Part shown: positions 23,871-34,097 of the stretch, one piece after another | How positions within the stretch are numbered: position 1 is the stretch's first letter | How the letters are laid out: the number at the start of each line of letters is the position of its first letter | NCBI GenBank assembly: GCA_018136815.1 | Contig: CM030944.1 | Span: 2,767,834-2,831,833 of the forward strand | Reading direction: 5' to 3' | DNA: 64,000 nucleotides | From: Isochrysis galbana | Lineage: Eukaryota; Haptophyta; Isochrysidales; Isochrysidaceae | Notes under the pieces: generated by a model | What the model was told of the DNA's origin: nothing | The model's input: only the letters and a program-made list of their open reading frames with translations | Databases searched by the model: none | Translations under genes and position numbers: made by a program

Positions 23871-24038
23871 CCTGGACGGGAAATAGGAAATACGGTGCTG
23901 GGGCCTGCAAATACAGCGAAATACATACGTATTTGGCCTCCGGCCAAAAACATTTCAAATACATTCGAGGCCTACAACTACAGCCCAAGACACGCTTCAA
24001 AGATCAAATACAGGGTAAATACGTATTTCCCATCTAGG
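23871..24038. mobile_element. hAT-like MITE, iterated AAATACGTATTT type (copy F1)
   Basis: The termini CCTGGACGGGAAATA and GTATTTCCCATCTAGG form inverted repeats. The interior repeats AAATAC/GTATTT words around CATACGTATTTGGCC. Flanks are GCTAATTAT on the left and GCTATTAT on the right, an 8-bp duplication with a one-base change. Related copies are at 46548 and 50718. Confidence 0.75.
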
Positions 24039-24433
24039 GCTATTATAAATAAGGTCGAATGTCACGGATAATAAACGAAACACGAAACATGTGGTTCCGC
24101 ACCGGGTGCAGTTTCATTATAGCAATGGTCTGATATTACAATAAAACGATAGCATTGATACAATTTAAACTAATGAAAGACATTCGATGGTCCACTTTCG
24201 ACTTTCGACGGAACGCGACCTAACGCATAAGCTTCGCACCGTAACCCCAACTTTTGTTCACGACGTTGGATGCTCTTCTGAAAAAATTCGAGGTTCCACG
24301 CCCGCAGGCTCCCTCCTTGAATGGTTACGCCGGTGTGTCTTTCTAAGGACTTTGGTGGATTCTGCGAATGCCCATGCGGACCTTCACTCCGAAGCACCAT
24401 AAGCACCTGATGGCTGAGGTATGAAGTGTTCGA
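24039..24433. other. AT-richer spacer, no gene seen
   Basis: Lies between the F1 element and the nuclease gene; likely the 3' flank of the latter. Confidence 0.35.
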
Positions 24434-25944
24434 CTAGGTACCCACCGATGAAGTAGCGTTGATATCCCGCAATAAAAAGTCTGGCTGAACAGACATTTTC
24501 CCGCGTTTGGGGTGTTGCTGCAGGTGTGTGACGATACCTCGAATGCGTGGCGAAAATTGCGAATAGAGATCATCTACCAAAGACGGCTGGTCGCAGTTGG
24601 TGACAAATGCAGAAACTCCGGTTACATTGTTGAAAAGCTAGAGGGTCATTAGCGTGTACCAAATAGGCAATCTCGCGCCACACGTCGATGCATTGCTTTT
24701 GTGCATCATCAAGCTGCTCCCTGTACTTATCGCCATCGGCAGGCAGCGTCTCATCCACTAGGGTGGCGCCACCGCCATCACCATCACCAAGATACATGAG
24801 TCGCAACTGCCTTGGACGCTTGTCTCGCGCTGCTCCTACAGTGGCATGAAGCAAGCAGGGGTTGGACGATCCCCGCACGCATGTGCTCAGATATTCACTC
24901 GCGCTCTGCGTCGGATCAAAACGTGAAAGCCAGGGGCATCTATGTATACTCTAGCTTGCCCTGTCCCCATGAGTATGGGCTGCCCTAAGGGCTGATTTCG
25001 GCAGTGGAAGCCATGGCCTCGCAAACCTTTGAGCGGTGCTCCTCTTGAGATCATCATCGCGTAGCACCTAAGCTGAAAGAACTTCTCCTGCCGAATCTGC
25101 TCATTGAATGACTCAGAGTACTTGAGCGAAGGGGCGCCTGCGTTTGAGCGGCGTGAAGAACGCAACCATGAGGGGATGTGCCCGACTTGCTAATAGGCGT
25201 GGGAGACGCATAGAATCTCGCGGGCAAAGACGCACGTCCAGTTTTGTAGTCAATGATGGCGAGGCTGTCTTCCTCATCTACACAACTGTCGATGCGATCA
25301 ATACGACCAACCATGTTCAGCTCGGGTACAGCCCCGTCCGCTGGAGCAAGCGTCGCTGATGCCCAGGCCTCCCGTGCGAGTGGTTCGCCTGCGGGCAGCA
25401 GCTCTGGGTTCTCCATGGCCAAGTAGTTGTCGAGCAGATGGAGGCACTCGAGGCCCCACTCACGCTCTTCGTCACGAGAAGCGAAGAGGCTCTCAACGAG
25501 CGCCTGGTTGCGTCGCGCGCGCCACACGTCGCGTAGCGTGTCGTGCAGCCTCTCGCGGCGCTCTGCGGGAGGTATCTCAAACATCTTATCAAGCGTGTCG
25601 TGCACGACGATACCCTTCTCCAGCACCTTGCTCGGGGGCTCGGGGAGCTTCCACAGATTACGGAAGAGATAGCTCTGCGGACACTCCCTGAAGGCCGTCA
25701 CCGCCGTCGGGGAGAGCCGCTTGGGCATCTCAAGCTTCATCTTGCGCTTGATGGCAGCGGCGGCTGCAACGTCCTGCAGATCTTTCTGCGTGAACTGCAT
25801 GGCGAGGGCGGCATCCGAGCTTCGGAGGCGGCGCGCGGTGAGTCTTGTCTCCCTCAAGCCCACTAGCGCGCCGCGCACCGTGCCTACAATCAGCACCATG
25901 AGCGTAAGGCAGACGATCGGCCGGCCTCGGTGCGCTGAGCCCAT
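24434..25944 (-). CDS. PD-(D/E)XK (RecB/Cas4-like) nuclease with a targeting leader, about 4 exons
   Basis: Predicted DNA exonuclease of the PDDEXK_1 type. Exon 1 (25944-25236) has a signal-peptide-like start (IVCLTLMVLIVGTVRGALVG) and an Arg/Ser-rich stretch, then LSPTAVTAFRECPQSYLFR with the family Cys, GIVVHDTLDKMFE with the core His, and MVGRIDRID plus LAIIDYKTG carrying the catalytic Asp and Asp-x-Lys. Exon 2 (25137-25027) gives EQIRQEKFFQLRCYAMMI with the Gln-x3-Tyr helix. Exon 3 starts at 24835 and gives RPRQLRLMYLGDG through VWREIAYLVHAND. Splice phases agree for these three. The end is unresolved: an open frame continues to about 24434, but I cannot find the Cys cluster that closes Cas4/AddB-like members. 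The leader suggests plastid targeting, an inference. Confidence 0.8.
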
Positions 25945-26997
25945 CGGCCGATGAAGCCGCGACGCAGCCGAAGAAAGAACAGATCGATTCTACACTCTCT
26001 ACTCTAGAGTAGAGTAGAGTACTCCGTAGGTACTCGACTCCTAGCACCCCAGTCCTTCCCCTTGATATTTCTTGCCCATGGGGGCCTGGGCCCCCCTCAA
26101 AGTTACTCAGCCATGGGCATGGAGGATGGTCAGGCTGCTCGCACACCAACAGCTCCAGTTGCGCACCTTCACCGCCGGGACGGCGTGTGGCCCACGGGCG
26201 CTCGGCGCTCGGCGGCCTGTGGCCTGTCATTCTAATGGCATTATAGCAAATGGCAAATGGCAAATGGTATACTCAATTCCTGTCATTGTGTCCTTCCAAG
26301 TTGTAAATGCTTACAACGTACAAAAAGGGATTGACTGGCCACAGGGGTATGGGTGGGCCTCACCCTAACCACATTCTAATAGGAGTGTACGGCTAGAAGT
26401 CTACCCTAGTACCCTAGCAATGATCTCGTTGGGCAGTTGGCAGTTGGATGCGCCAACGGTGGCGCTAGGGCCTCAAAGTTTCGCGCCGGAGCCCCCAAAG
26501 TTTCGCGTGAAAGTTTCGCAAAAGTTGCTCACCGGCTAGCTAAGTTTCACAAAAGTTTTGCGTAGTTTCTTCGGATTACGGGTTAGTTAGTTTGTTAGTT
26601 AGGTCATTGGTTGTTGACAAGTTGTTGTGTGGAGCTGCATTGCTATAATTGCGCACGCACGCCATCGGACATGGTAGTAATAGTAGGTAGTAGCAGCAGT
26701 AGTAGCAGCAGCAACAACAACAACAACAGCAGCAGCAGCGTAGCAGCAACAGCGTCGTAACAGAAGCTCAGAAGCGGCGGCGTAGTAGTAGCAGAGCGGC
26801 GCGGCTCGCGTCCATACTTCACCAATCCCATCCCTCCGATCGCCTGGGGGTATGAGGGCATCGGCCAGGCGCGAAAGGGGCGGTCCGCGCGCGCGCATCT
26901 GGCCGGGGGGGCCATGAATGCCAGATCCCTTTGGGCGCGCACGAGCGCCAGAGCGGCTGGTCGTTTGTAGGGCTGGGGGGCGATTTGGGCGTCGAAT
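25945..26997. other. Intergenic region with trinucleotide repeats
   Basis: Holds the nuclease promoter and leader, with an AGAGT run at 26002-26022. AAATGGC is tandemly repeated near 26248 (inverse of CCATTTG words near 36600), a GTTTCGC-rich block lies at 26470-26560, and a GTA/CAG/CAA trinucleotide run spans about 26680-26790. ORFs across the last encode only homopolymers and are not genes. Confidence 0.5.
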
Positions 26998-27106
26998 CTG
27001 ACGGATCCGAGGTTACCACTACCTCAGATGGGAACAGAGGGGACGGAAGGGAAGCGGCGAGAGGCGCGGCGGAAGTTGGGGGGTGGCCAATGACGGGCTG
27101 GACCAC
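26998..27106 (-). mobile_element. Fragment of a Ser/Pro-rich element ORF
   Basis: On the minus strand it reads GHPPTSAAPLAASLPSPL and FPSEVVVTSDPS, almost identical to 47216-47330 on the plus strand. Flanking sequence differs on both sides, so this is an inserted or transduced fragment. Confidence 0.65.
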
Positions 27107-27312
27107 CTCCTCAGCAGGGCGCGCAGCGCCTCCAGCCGCTGCTCGGCCTCTCGCCGCGGGCGCACCTGCCAGCGCGCGGTCATCGCGCCGAGGGCGAGCC
27201 GCTCGCGCTCCGCTTCGGCGCGCAGCGAGGGGAGCCTCTCCACGCGCCGGTCGAGCTCTCGCCGCTCGCGCTGCGCGTGCACCTCGAGGGGCAGCGAGGT
27301 GTCGTCGGGCAT
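27107..27312 (-). pseudogene. Possible N-terminal exon of a charged coiled-coil protein, cut by an element
   Basis: From ATG 27312: MPDDTSLPLEVHAQRERREL followed by Arg/Glu/Leu-rich heptads to about residue 68. The frame then runs straight into the element fragment at 27106 without a splice site I trust. It could be a truncated host gene or part of the element. No family recognised. Confidence 0.3.
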
Positions 27313-28354
27313 CCCCTTCCCCCTCTCCCTCCCTCGCGGTCGCCCCTCCTCCCCTACCTACCCTCCTTTCCCCCTCCCCGGTGGCGCGCCTCTCTCCACG
27401 CGTCTACAAGTAGGAGAGCAAATTTGATGCGAACAAGGGGAGAGGATGGGCGGCGCCGACTACTTCACCTACTGGAACGCGGTCGCGACGGCGGTCGCGG
27501 TCCCCGCGGCGATACCTGAACGCGCGACTTAGCCTAAGCACGCAAGGAGGTCAGCAAGGTGAGGAGCAAGCAGGCGACAAGGGAGGCGACAAAGGAGGCG
27601 AGGGCAATAAGGGCGAATGGACGAATGTAGGACCCTGCGACGGTGACTAGTGGCTAGCCTGCAAGGAGGGAACATAGAAACGCAAACAACTTCTAAAACA
27701 AAAAGGTCGATCGCGGATGCGACAGAATCACCCCGCAATTTTTGCCTCCGTCGGTCCGCACGGGCCATCCTGCTAGGCCATGCAAGGGTCGCGGGCTCTG
27801 GGGTCCGGGTTTGCGTTCCACTCGTGGTATCCATTCGTAGGACGAAAAACGCTCGTTGAGCAGTGAATTCGTAAAAGTGTTTTAAAATACTATTTATCGA
27901 GCGAATTGTGAATTGTGACCTATGCTGCAAATGCCCCATCACAAATATCATGATATGGCCGGAACCGAAGGTGGGCTCAAAAGTAGGCGAATATACCCCC
28001 TTTCTGAAGTACTGAAGTGCGTCCTACATTATAGGACCCGTCCTATAAAGCTAGGTACCTTTATCCGTTGAGGGTTGCCAAGCGTCTTGGTTGTGGCGGG
28101 TCTGGTAGTGGGCACCATCCCATGGCCAACTGAGTGTCCTGCACTGGGCTCACGCGAATCGGTACTTCCTCCTTGTCATGGGAGGTTGACTACTCGAGAC
28201 GGCCTCTTACGGTTTCATGGCTTCATCAGTACATAGTACTATGTAGGAAGGTACTCTTCTAGAGCCTAGCTAGTACACAGGACTGTTCACTGTTCACACC
28301 TGCTGGTTCGTTCGTTGATCGACGGCGGCGTCGGCGGCGGCCTTGTTCGCGGGG
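27313..28354. other. Gene-free stretch before the TTC14-like gene
   Basis: C-rich on the plus strand to about 27400, then mixed sequence with CTATAGG/CCTATAAAG-like words at 28020-28060. No supported ORF. Confidence 0.4.
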
Positions 28355-30472
28355 ATGCTGCCGTCCGTCGAGGACGTGGCCGAGCTGCTGCTGCATGGCG
28401 GCAGCGCGCAGACAGGCCGGTTGCGCGAGATGGTGGACTCGGTGCGGGGCGACGCGCGCGAACTCTACTCTGCTCGCCGGCTGCGCGAGCGCGAGGCCTC
28501 GCACCTCTTCAGTGAGCTGCCGGCGCTCTCGGCGCTTGCTGCCCCATCGCGCTGCCCTCCACAACCGCAGGTCTCACCGCAGTCGCTCGTGCGTGGGGAG
28601 GTGGTGTCACGAACACGTTCTGGTGTGGCTGTTCGCCTGAGCTTGGCCTGGCCGCCTGGCGTCGTACCCGATCTGGAGGAGCCGTGCCGGAATGCAACAA
28701 CGCTCTGTCCAGCCCCCCTGGGGCTGTTGCACGCCTCTCAGGCGGCACCCTTCGGCGTGCTGCTGCCAGCGATCGTCAGTGGAGATGCGGCCTCGCTTGA
28801 AGCCGCGGCCTTGAGCCTGGTGCCTGAAGACGCGACCGTTACTGCAGTTGTGCTTTCGATCCACGCCGGTAAAGACAACAGAGTCCGTGACAAGGATGAT
28901 CACACGCGGAGGGTTGACCGATCCTACCGCATTGTGCTTTCCATCAACGAGAACGAGTGCGACTCATTAGCAGCGAGGTCCCTGCTGGGCTACACCGTGT
29001 GCGCTAACCGGCAGCGTCACGTGTGTGGTGGAGCGGGCGGTGTCCACCCAAGTCAGGCTGGTCTTTGTGGGAGCGGGGTCTCAGGGGTGAGCGCAAGTGA
29101 AGATGAAGGTGCCTACTGGCTCACTTTCCACGAAAGGCTCACCGAGCTCCACCCTGTGCTGAGCTCCAATGACTCATGGGATCAGATGCGCATAAGCCTG
29201 TCGATTCCCCGTTGCAGCTCATGTTTGGACGGCGCGGAGACAGCAAGCCAGCTCTCAGCGAGATTTTGGGCGAAGTCAAACGAGCCCGTCGGGGCCTGGC
29301 CAATGGAGAACAGGCGCCAGTATACCTCAGACAGAAAGGCGCAGGACGCCCTCTGGGCAGCCGATGCTGTTAGCAAGGGCGTGGAGCTTGCTCGGCAAGG
29401 TAAGGCGGCGGAGGCGCTGGCCTCATACAATCACGCGCTCGACCTACAATCGGATTGTGTAGATGCACTCGTTGCAAAGGGGGCATGCCTCATCACCATG
29501 GGGAGGCAGGTGTGTGCCTACCGCCTCGCCCGGATCAGCTGGAGCCACACACGCTTCAGCATGGGTGTCAGCACATGCTTGCACGTGTCGTTGATCTTGT
29601 TCCGAGCCCAGTTGCAGCCGGTGCCTCGCGAGCGCAAATCTCCGGTGAAATTTACTTGTAAGACGTCGTGGCATCCACTGTCTTCGCCCTTGCCCATGCC
29701 ACGGCTGACCGCCTCAAGCCTCTTCCTTCTGCAGAGAGAAGCGATCGAGGAGCTGGATAAGGCCCTTGAGCTAGACCCATCGCATGCAAATGCGGCCAAA
29801 TATAGGAGCGCTGCCATGCGCCCCATCGGGCAGAAGACGGTGGCACGAGCTCCACCGAGCGGGAGTAGTTTGGACCTACCACAACGGTCGGCGCTAGTGC
29901 AAGAGCGGTCCCAACTCGAAACACTAGCTCCGCCGCCTCACAGCGCTCCGCTGGCAGACTGTGCGTGCATTTCACATCCACGAGATCAGTTCGGTTGTGT
30001 AGAGACGAGTCTGCACCCGATCGCGGAGTCGTCAAATGAGGTTGGCCAACCTTCTTCACAAGAACACCTTGGTGACGAGCACGCAACAATGGGGCGAGTT
30101 GGTGGCCCGGGGCTGACTTTGCGAGAGCAGACAGGCCAGCACGATCGCATCACTTTGTTGGGTAAAATGGTTGAGGCTTTGAAGGAAGAGCGGCGCCTGC
30201 GTAAGGCTGAGAAGAAGAAGAGGAAGAAGGAGCACAAGAGGCGGCGAGACAGTGGTCGCCGAGAGAGTGGGAGCCATAAGTCGTCACGCAATAAAGAGAA
30301 GAGTACGAAGCGACGACATAGGGACTCACAAGGGGGTGCCGTTTTGAGTCCGCACAAGCTCAATGATGCAGGCTGCGGTGCGCAGCAAGTGCGTGATGGA
30401 AACCAACCTCGTGATCGCGCCTATGCCTCTGGGAGCAGCTCGTCATCATCGCCTGGCTCAACGTCGCCGTAG
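28355..30472 (+). CDS. TTC14-like S1/TPR protein, two exons
   Basis: Probable nuclear RNA-associated protein. The start is the ATG at 28355 (MLPSVEDVAELLLHGG). An intron at 29510-29734 (GTGTGT ... CTGCAG, 225 bp) is removed to join MGRQ to REAIEEL, giving 630 residues. The early part has a degenerate S1-type barrel (LVRGEVVSRTRSGVAVRLSL, then LLHASQ). From about residue 338 two TPR motifs follow (AVSKGVELARQGKAAEALAS and LVAKGACLITMGRQREAIEE). The C terminus is a Lys/Arg/Ser tail (EERRLRKAEKKKRKKEHKRR) of the kind seen in TTC14 and splicing-associated proteins. Domain order and tail match metazoan TTC14. The intron length is a multiple of three and has no in-frame stop, so a retained form would add 75 residues inside the TPR. 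Confidence 0.8.
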   Translation: MLPSVEDVAELLLHGGSAQTGRLREMVDSVRGDARELYSARRLREREASHLFSELPALSALAAPSRCPPQPQVSPQSLVRGEVVSRTRSGVAVRLSLAWPPGVVPDLEEPCRNATTLCPAPLGLLHASQAAPFGVLLPAIVSGDAASLEAAALSLVPEDATVTAVVLSIHAGKDNRVRDKDDHTRRVDRSYRIVLSINENECDSLAARSLLGYTVCANRQRHVCGGAGGVHPSQAGLCGSGVSGVSASEDEGAYWLTFHERLTELHPVLSSNDSWDQMRISLSIPRCSSCLDGAETASQLSARFWAKSNEPVGAWPMENRRQYTSDRKAQDALWAADAVSKGVELARQGKAAEALASYNHALDLQSDCVDALVAKGACLITMGRQVCAYRLARISWSHTRFSMGVSTCLHVSLILFRAQLQPVPRERKSPVKFTCKTSWHPLSSPLPMPRLTASSLFLLQREAIEELDKALELDPSHANAAKYRSAAMRPIGQKTVARAPPSGSSLDLPQRSALVQERSQLETLAPPPHSAPLADCACISHPRDQFGCVETSLHPIAESSNEVGQPSSQEHLGDEHATMGRVGGPGLTLREQTGQHDRITLLGKMVEALKEERRLRKAEKKKRKKEHKRRRDSGRRESGSHKSSRNKEKSTKRRHRDSQGGAVLSPHKLNDAGCGAQQVRDGNQPRDRAYASGSSSSSSPGSTSP

Positions 30473-31290
30473 GGTGTAACGCGCTGCACACTTGGGTTGC
30501 TTGCTTGTAATCGGTGCCGACGTGTGGCCGCATGGCCGGAAGCAATTTCAAGTAGGTCAGGCCGTGCGGCTTGGAGTTGTTGTGCCGGTTGCGCTGCTGC
30601 TTCAATTTTTTGGAAAATTTGACCTGCTTGCTAGTTTTACGTTGCATTGCTTAAAGGCCTGTTAGACTACATGTTTTGTGCTGTATCATTGTAAAGAAGA
30701 AATGAGCTATGAGGCGCAAGCATGCGAAATTGAGAGTGATGAAAAGCGGACGAATTGGCGAGTAAATAAAAAGTGCGCCCCCCGCGAGTCCATCCCTTTC
30801 CATCTCCTTGGCAATGGCAAGGGAACCGGTACTTGCACACGCAGCATTCCTTCTACACCCCCACTCCCTCGGCCCTCCCCCCCCCCCCCCCCGCCATCAG
30901 GCGGCTCCCCCCGTGCACTACTTGGGGGATCGGGGTGAAGAGCTTAGATATATATGGTCCGGTGCTCCCCCCCCCCCCCCCCCCCCCCCCCACACACACA
31001 CGGTGATCCGTTCCCCCCTTCTATTGTATTCCTCCTCTAGTAAAGCTCTAGAGTAAAGTACTCCTACCAGCCGGGGAGCCAGCTGCCGTCCGCTCTTTCC
31101 CGCCTACCGCGCGGCGCGGGCAGGTGAAGCGAGGCGCCGGCCTCTCTTCCCTCCTTCCCCCCTCTCTCCCTCTCTCCCATCCCTCCTGCGTCTCTCTCTC
31201 TCGTTTCCCTTTCTCCCTGCCCCCCTCCCCCCTCCCCCTTCTCCCTCCTCACCCTCCCCTCGCTCGCGCGCCCTCTCTCTCTGTGCCTCT
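30473..31290. other. Intergenic region: C-tracts, CA run and pyrimidine-rich leader
   Basis: Two long C-tracts (about 30878-30892 and 30966-30990, the latter followed by a CA run). From about 31140 to the ATG at 31291 the coding strand is almost pure C/T, presumably promoter or 5' UTR of the TPR gene. Confidence 0.5.
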
Positions 31291-33609
31291 ATGGCGGCTG
31301 AGTTGCCTGCCGTGGAGGAGGAGGGCGATATGCGTCTGCAGCCGTCGCCCGAGGAGCGGCTGCGTGAGCTCGAGCTCCAGATCGAGCAGAGCGAGCCGTC
31401 TGCCGCCCATCTCGTAGAGTTGCGGCAGGAGTGCCTGGCCCTCGCTCAGATTGCCTGCCATGACGACCTCTACCAGCTTGGCCGAGCAGCATGCAATCTA
31501 GCAGCAGCCTACCTTGCGGCGGGCATGGCGGGCTCTGCCGTCTCGCATGCTGAGCGCGCAGAGTCGCTCCTGCTCGCGTCGGCGTCGAGGACCGAATCCG
31601 CCGATCTGCTTCCAACTGCGCTCCTCGTGCTGGCAGATAGCCTTGCAGCGAGGGCATCGAGCCTCTCACGTGCTGCGCGTGGTGCAGTGGCCAAGAAGGA
31701 GAACAGGGTTGAACCCGTCGCCACGCGAACGAATCCTCGCGTCCCGCTGGCGCCTCACACCAGACCGCACCGGAACCATGAGGTGCGCACCGACGGCGAG
31801 GGTGTGGATACCCTTACAATGAATTCGGCGCGCAAGAGGCGCACTGACGCAGCTTCGATGTACAAGCGAGCGGCTGACACGTACCACCGCGCCCTCCTGG
31901 CCTCGCACGAAGTTTTTGGCAAGGGCCACGTTGAGTGAGTCTCCCGCCCGGCCGGTCGTCGATGTGACTGACCGCTCGCTTATTTGCGTGAGGTGTGCAT
32001 GCTCAAACAAGGCTTCTGCAACCCTTTGTGCTTTTCTCGGATACAGGTGCTGTCCTGTGCTCCGCGGATGGGCACGGATGTCTGTGGAACGATCAAATGA
32101 CTTTGAGCTTGCCCGCCGGCTCCTATTGCGAGAGCTGGAGATTCGGAACGCGGGCGCAGGAAGGTGCGTCGGAGTGCTGCCAGGCTCTCTCGCTATATCT
32201 TCCAAGCAGAAACTGACGCGTCAGTCCTTTTGCGCTCAGAACTCCGAGCACTTCGGAGGCGGAAACGATACGACAGCTCAAGCGCGAGCTCGCCGGCAAC
32301 ATGCTATTGGAGGCGAAGGCGATCATAGCCGCTCACTCATCTTCATCACCAGTCTCTGCCTCCGCCGCGGGGAGCGAGGCTGCCGAACGGAGATGCGGCA
32401 GCATGGACGGCGGCAGCATTGTCTCTACAGCACCTCGGCCTAAGGGCACCGATGTTGCTAGTGTTCGTGCTGCGAACTTGCGGCAGGAAGCAGTCGCGCT
32501 GTTAGACGAAAGTGGGGGGGATGGTTGGACTGTGGGAGCGACAACGCATGCAGGTATTCGCGATCGAAAGAGCGCGGCTCCCGCCCCCCCTCTGCTATAG
32601 GCTATAGCTTTCTGAGTAGCTCGGAACGCACATTCGAACGTCAGGTGCTCAGCTGGCACTCAAGCTCGCAGAGGCGTGCTGTGAGCTCAAGGCATGGGGG
32701 CAGGTTCGTCCCCGCTTCTCACCGGCGCCACACTCGTCTTGCATTCATCGTTTGCCCGTTAATTCCTGATGCGCATTCTCCCTCTCTTGACCCCACGCCT
32801 TGCTTGGAATCATTCCATCACCGCTTACTCTAATGATGGCCCTCACAGGCCGAACCAGCTCTGCTGAGTGCAATCGGTTACACCGAAGAGACGTACGGCT
32901 GCTGCGACAAGAGGTCGGTCGCGTTGTGGGCAGAGCTGGCGTCGATCCGGCTGAAGCACATGGGGCGATACGAGGAGGCGGCGACGGATCTATTGGTGAG
33001 GTTGACGCTATTCGCCTCGCTTGGAAGCGCCCATGGGCGGTTGACAACGGCGGTTGATGCGACCGGGGAAAGCCGCTAGCCGCTTCACTTTCTTCCACGC
33101 GTATTGCCCTGATGCCCGCCCTCTTGTCGGCCGCAGCATGTTGTGAACATGCTCACCTTGTTGCACGGCCCGCACGACGAGCGCCTGATTTCGCCATGCG
33201 AGGAGCTCTGCCACGCACACCTGATGTTGGGGCGTTGGGCGATGGCAAAGAAGGCTCTAACCCAAGCCCACAGCCTTGCGTGCGCTCGGTATGGCATTGA
33301 TTCACAAACGGCCAAGCGTCTTGCGCAGGTGCCTGCTGCAGCCCGCGAGCCGTGAAGTGCGGCATTGCTACCTTGTCTATATTGCAGCTGCCGACCTCGC
33401 TACCTCACGCCTGCCACTCGGTGCCCTCTTGGGTTTTTCCTTGGCGGCCCATGCCCGGAAGTAGCAGCACAAACGGCCCGCCTTCTCACACCTTGCAGGT
33501 CCTTCGATCCATCGACGAGCAAATGCCAAAAGATGCACGTGACGAGGGGCTGCTCGATGATGCCGAAACGGATGAGGACTTGGCACCGCACGCAGCGATC
33601 GGTGCGTAA
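31291..33609 (+). CDS. TPR protein, seven exons
   Basis: Exons by eye: 31291-31934, 32047-32163, 32240-32553, 32645-32703, 32849-32995, 33137-33328, 33499-33609; these close to 527 residues in one frame. Helical repeats with the kinesin-light-chain type of spacing are visible: ACNLAAAYLAAGMAGSAVSH, AASMYKRAADTYHRALLASH, SNDFELARRLLLRELEIRNA, ELASIRLKHMGRYEEAATDL, and AHLMLGRWAMAKKALTQAHS. The tail is acidic. A Ser/Gly-rich insert occupies the middle of exon 3. It presumably acts as a protein-binding scaffold; partner and compartment cannot be told. No orthologue recognised. Confidence 0.72.
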
Positions 33610-34097
33610 GCGCAGCTATCTTCAGATAGAATGATTTAAAAATGGCAGCTTGACTACCTTCTATATATTGCTGATTGTGTAATCTGCCAAGTGAAGGTGA
33701 AAGACAGTGGGGCAATTGTGCTCCAGCACTTCGCGCAGGGTTCACGAGCGCCCTCCTATCTTGAGTCTATCTTGCGTATACTCTCTTATTTTGCAAGGTG
33801 ACGAGGCAAGACGAGCGAAAGTGCAGATTCTCGGAGCACGAGATAGGTGCGCAAAAGTCGCGTTCCGTCAAAAGAGGGCCATGTGATAGTTTTGTTTTCA
33901 CTTAGACTGTTATGTGATAGTTTTGTTTTCACTTCAGGACGCGCATAGCAGCTATTACGTTATGTACGAAAACGCTAAGCGGACACACCCTAAGCAGGCT
34001 GAGTTTTCATCTTCTTCGTCTTTTTCTCACACCCCTCCTCCTCGATCCTGTTGTCAATGTCGTTCTGCTGGCAGGCGACCATGTCGCTTGGCTGATC
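33610..34097. other. 3' flank of the TPR gene with a 29-bp tandem duplication
   Basis: ATGTGATAGTTTTGTTTTCA is present twice in tandem near 33881-33936. No gene seen. Confidence 0.5.

Noticed and set aside
26643-26942. A 99-codon frame with a run of 18 leucines
   Set aside because: Produced by a CAG/CAA trinucleotide microsatellite; no flanking domain.
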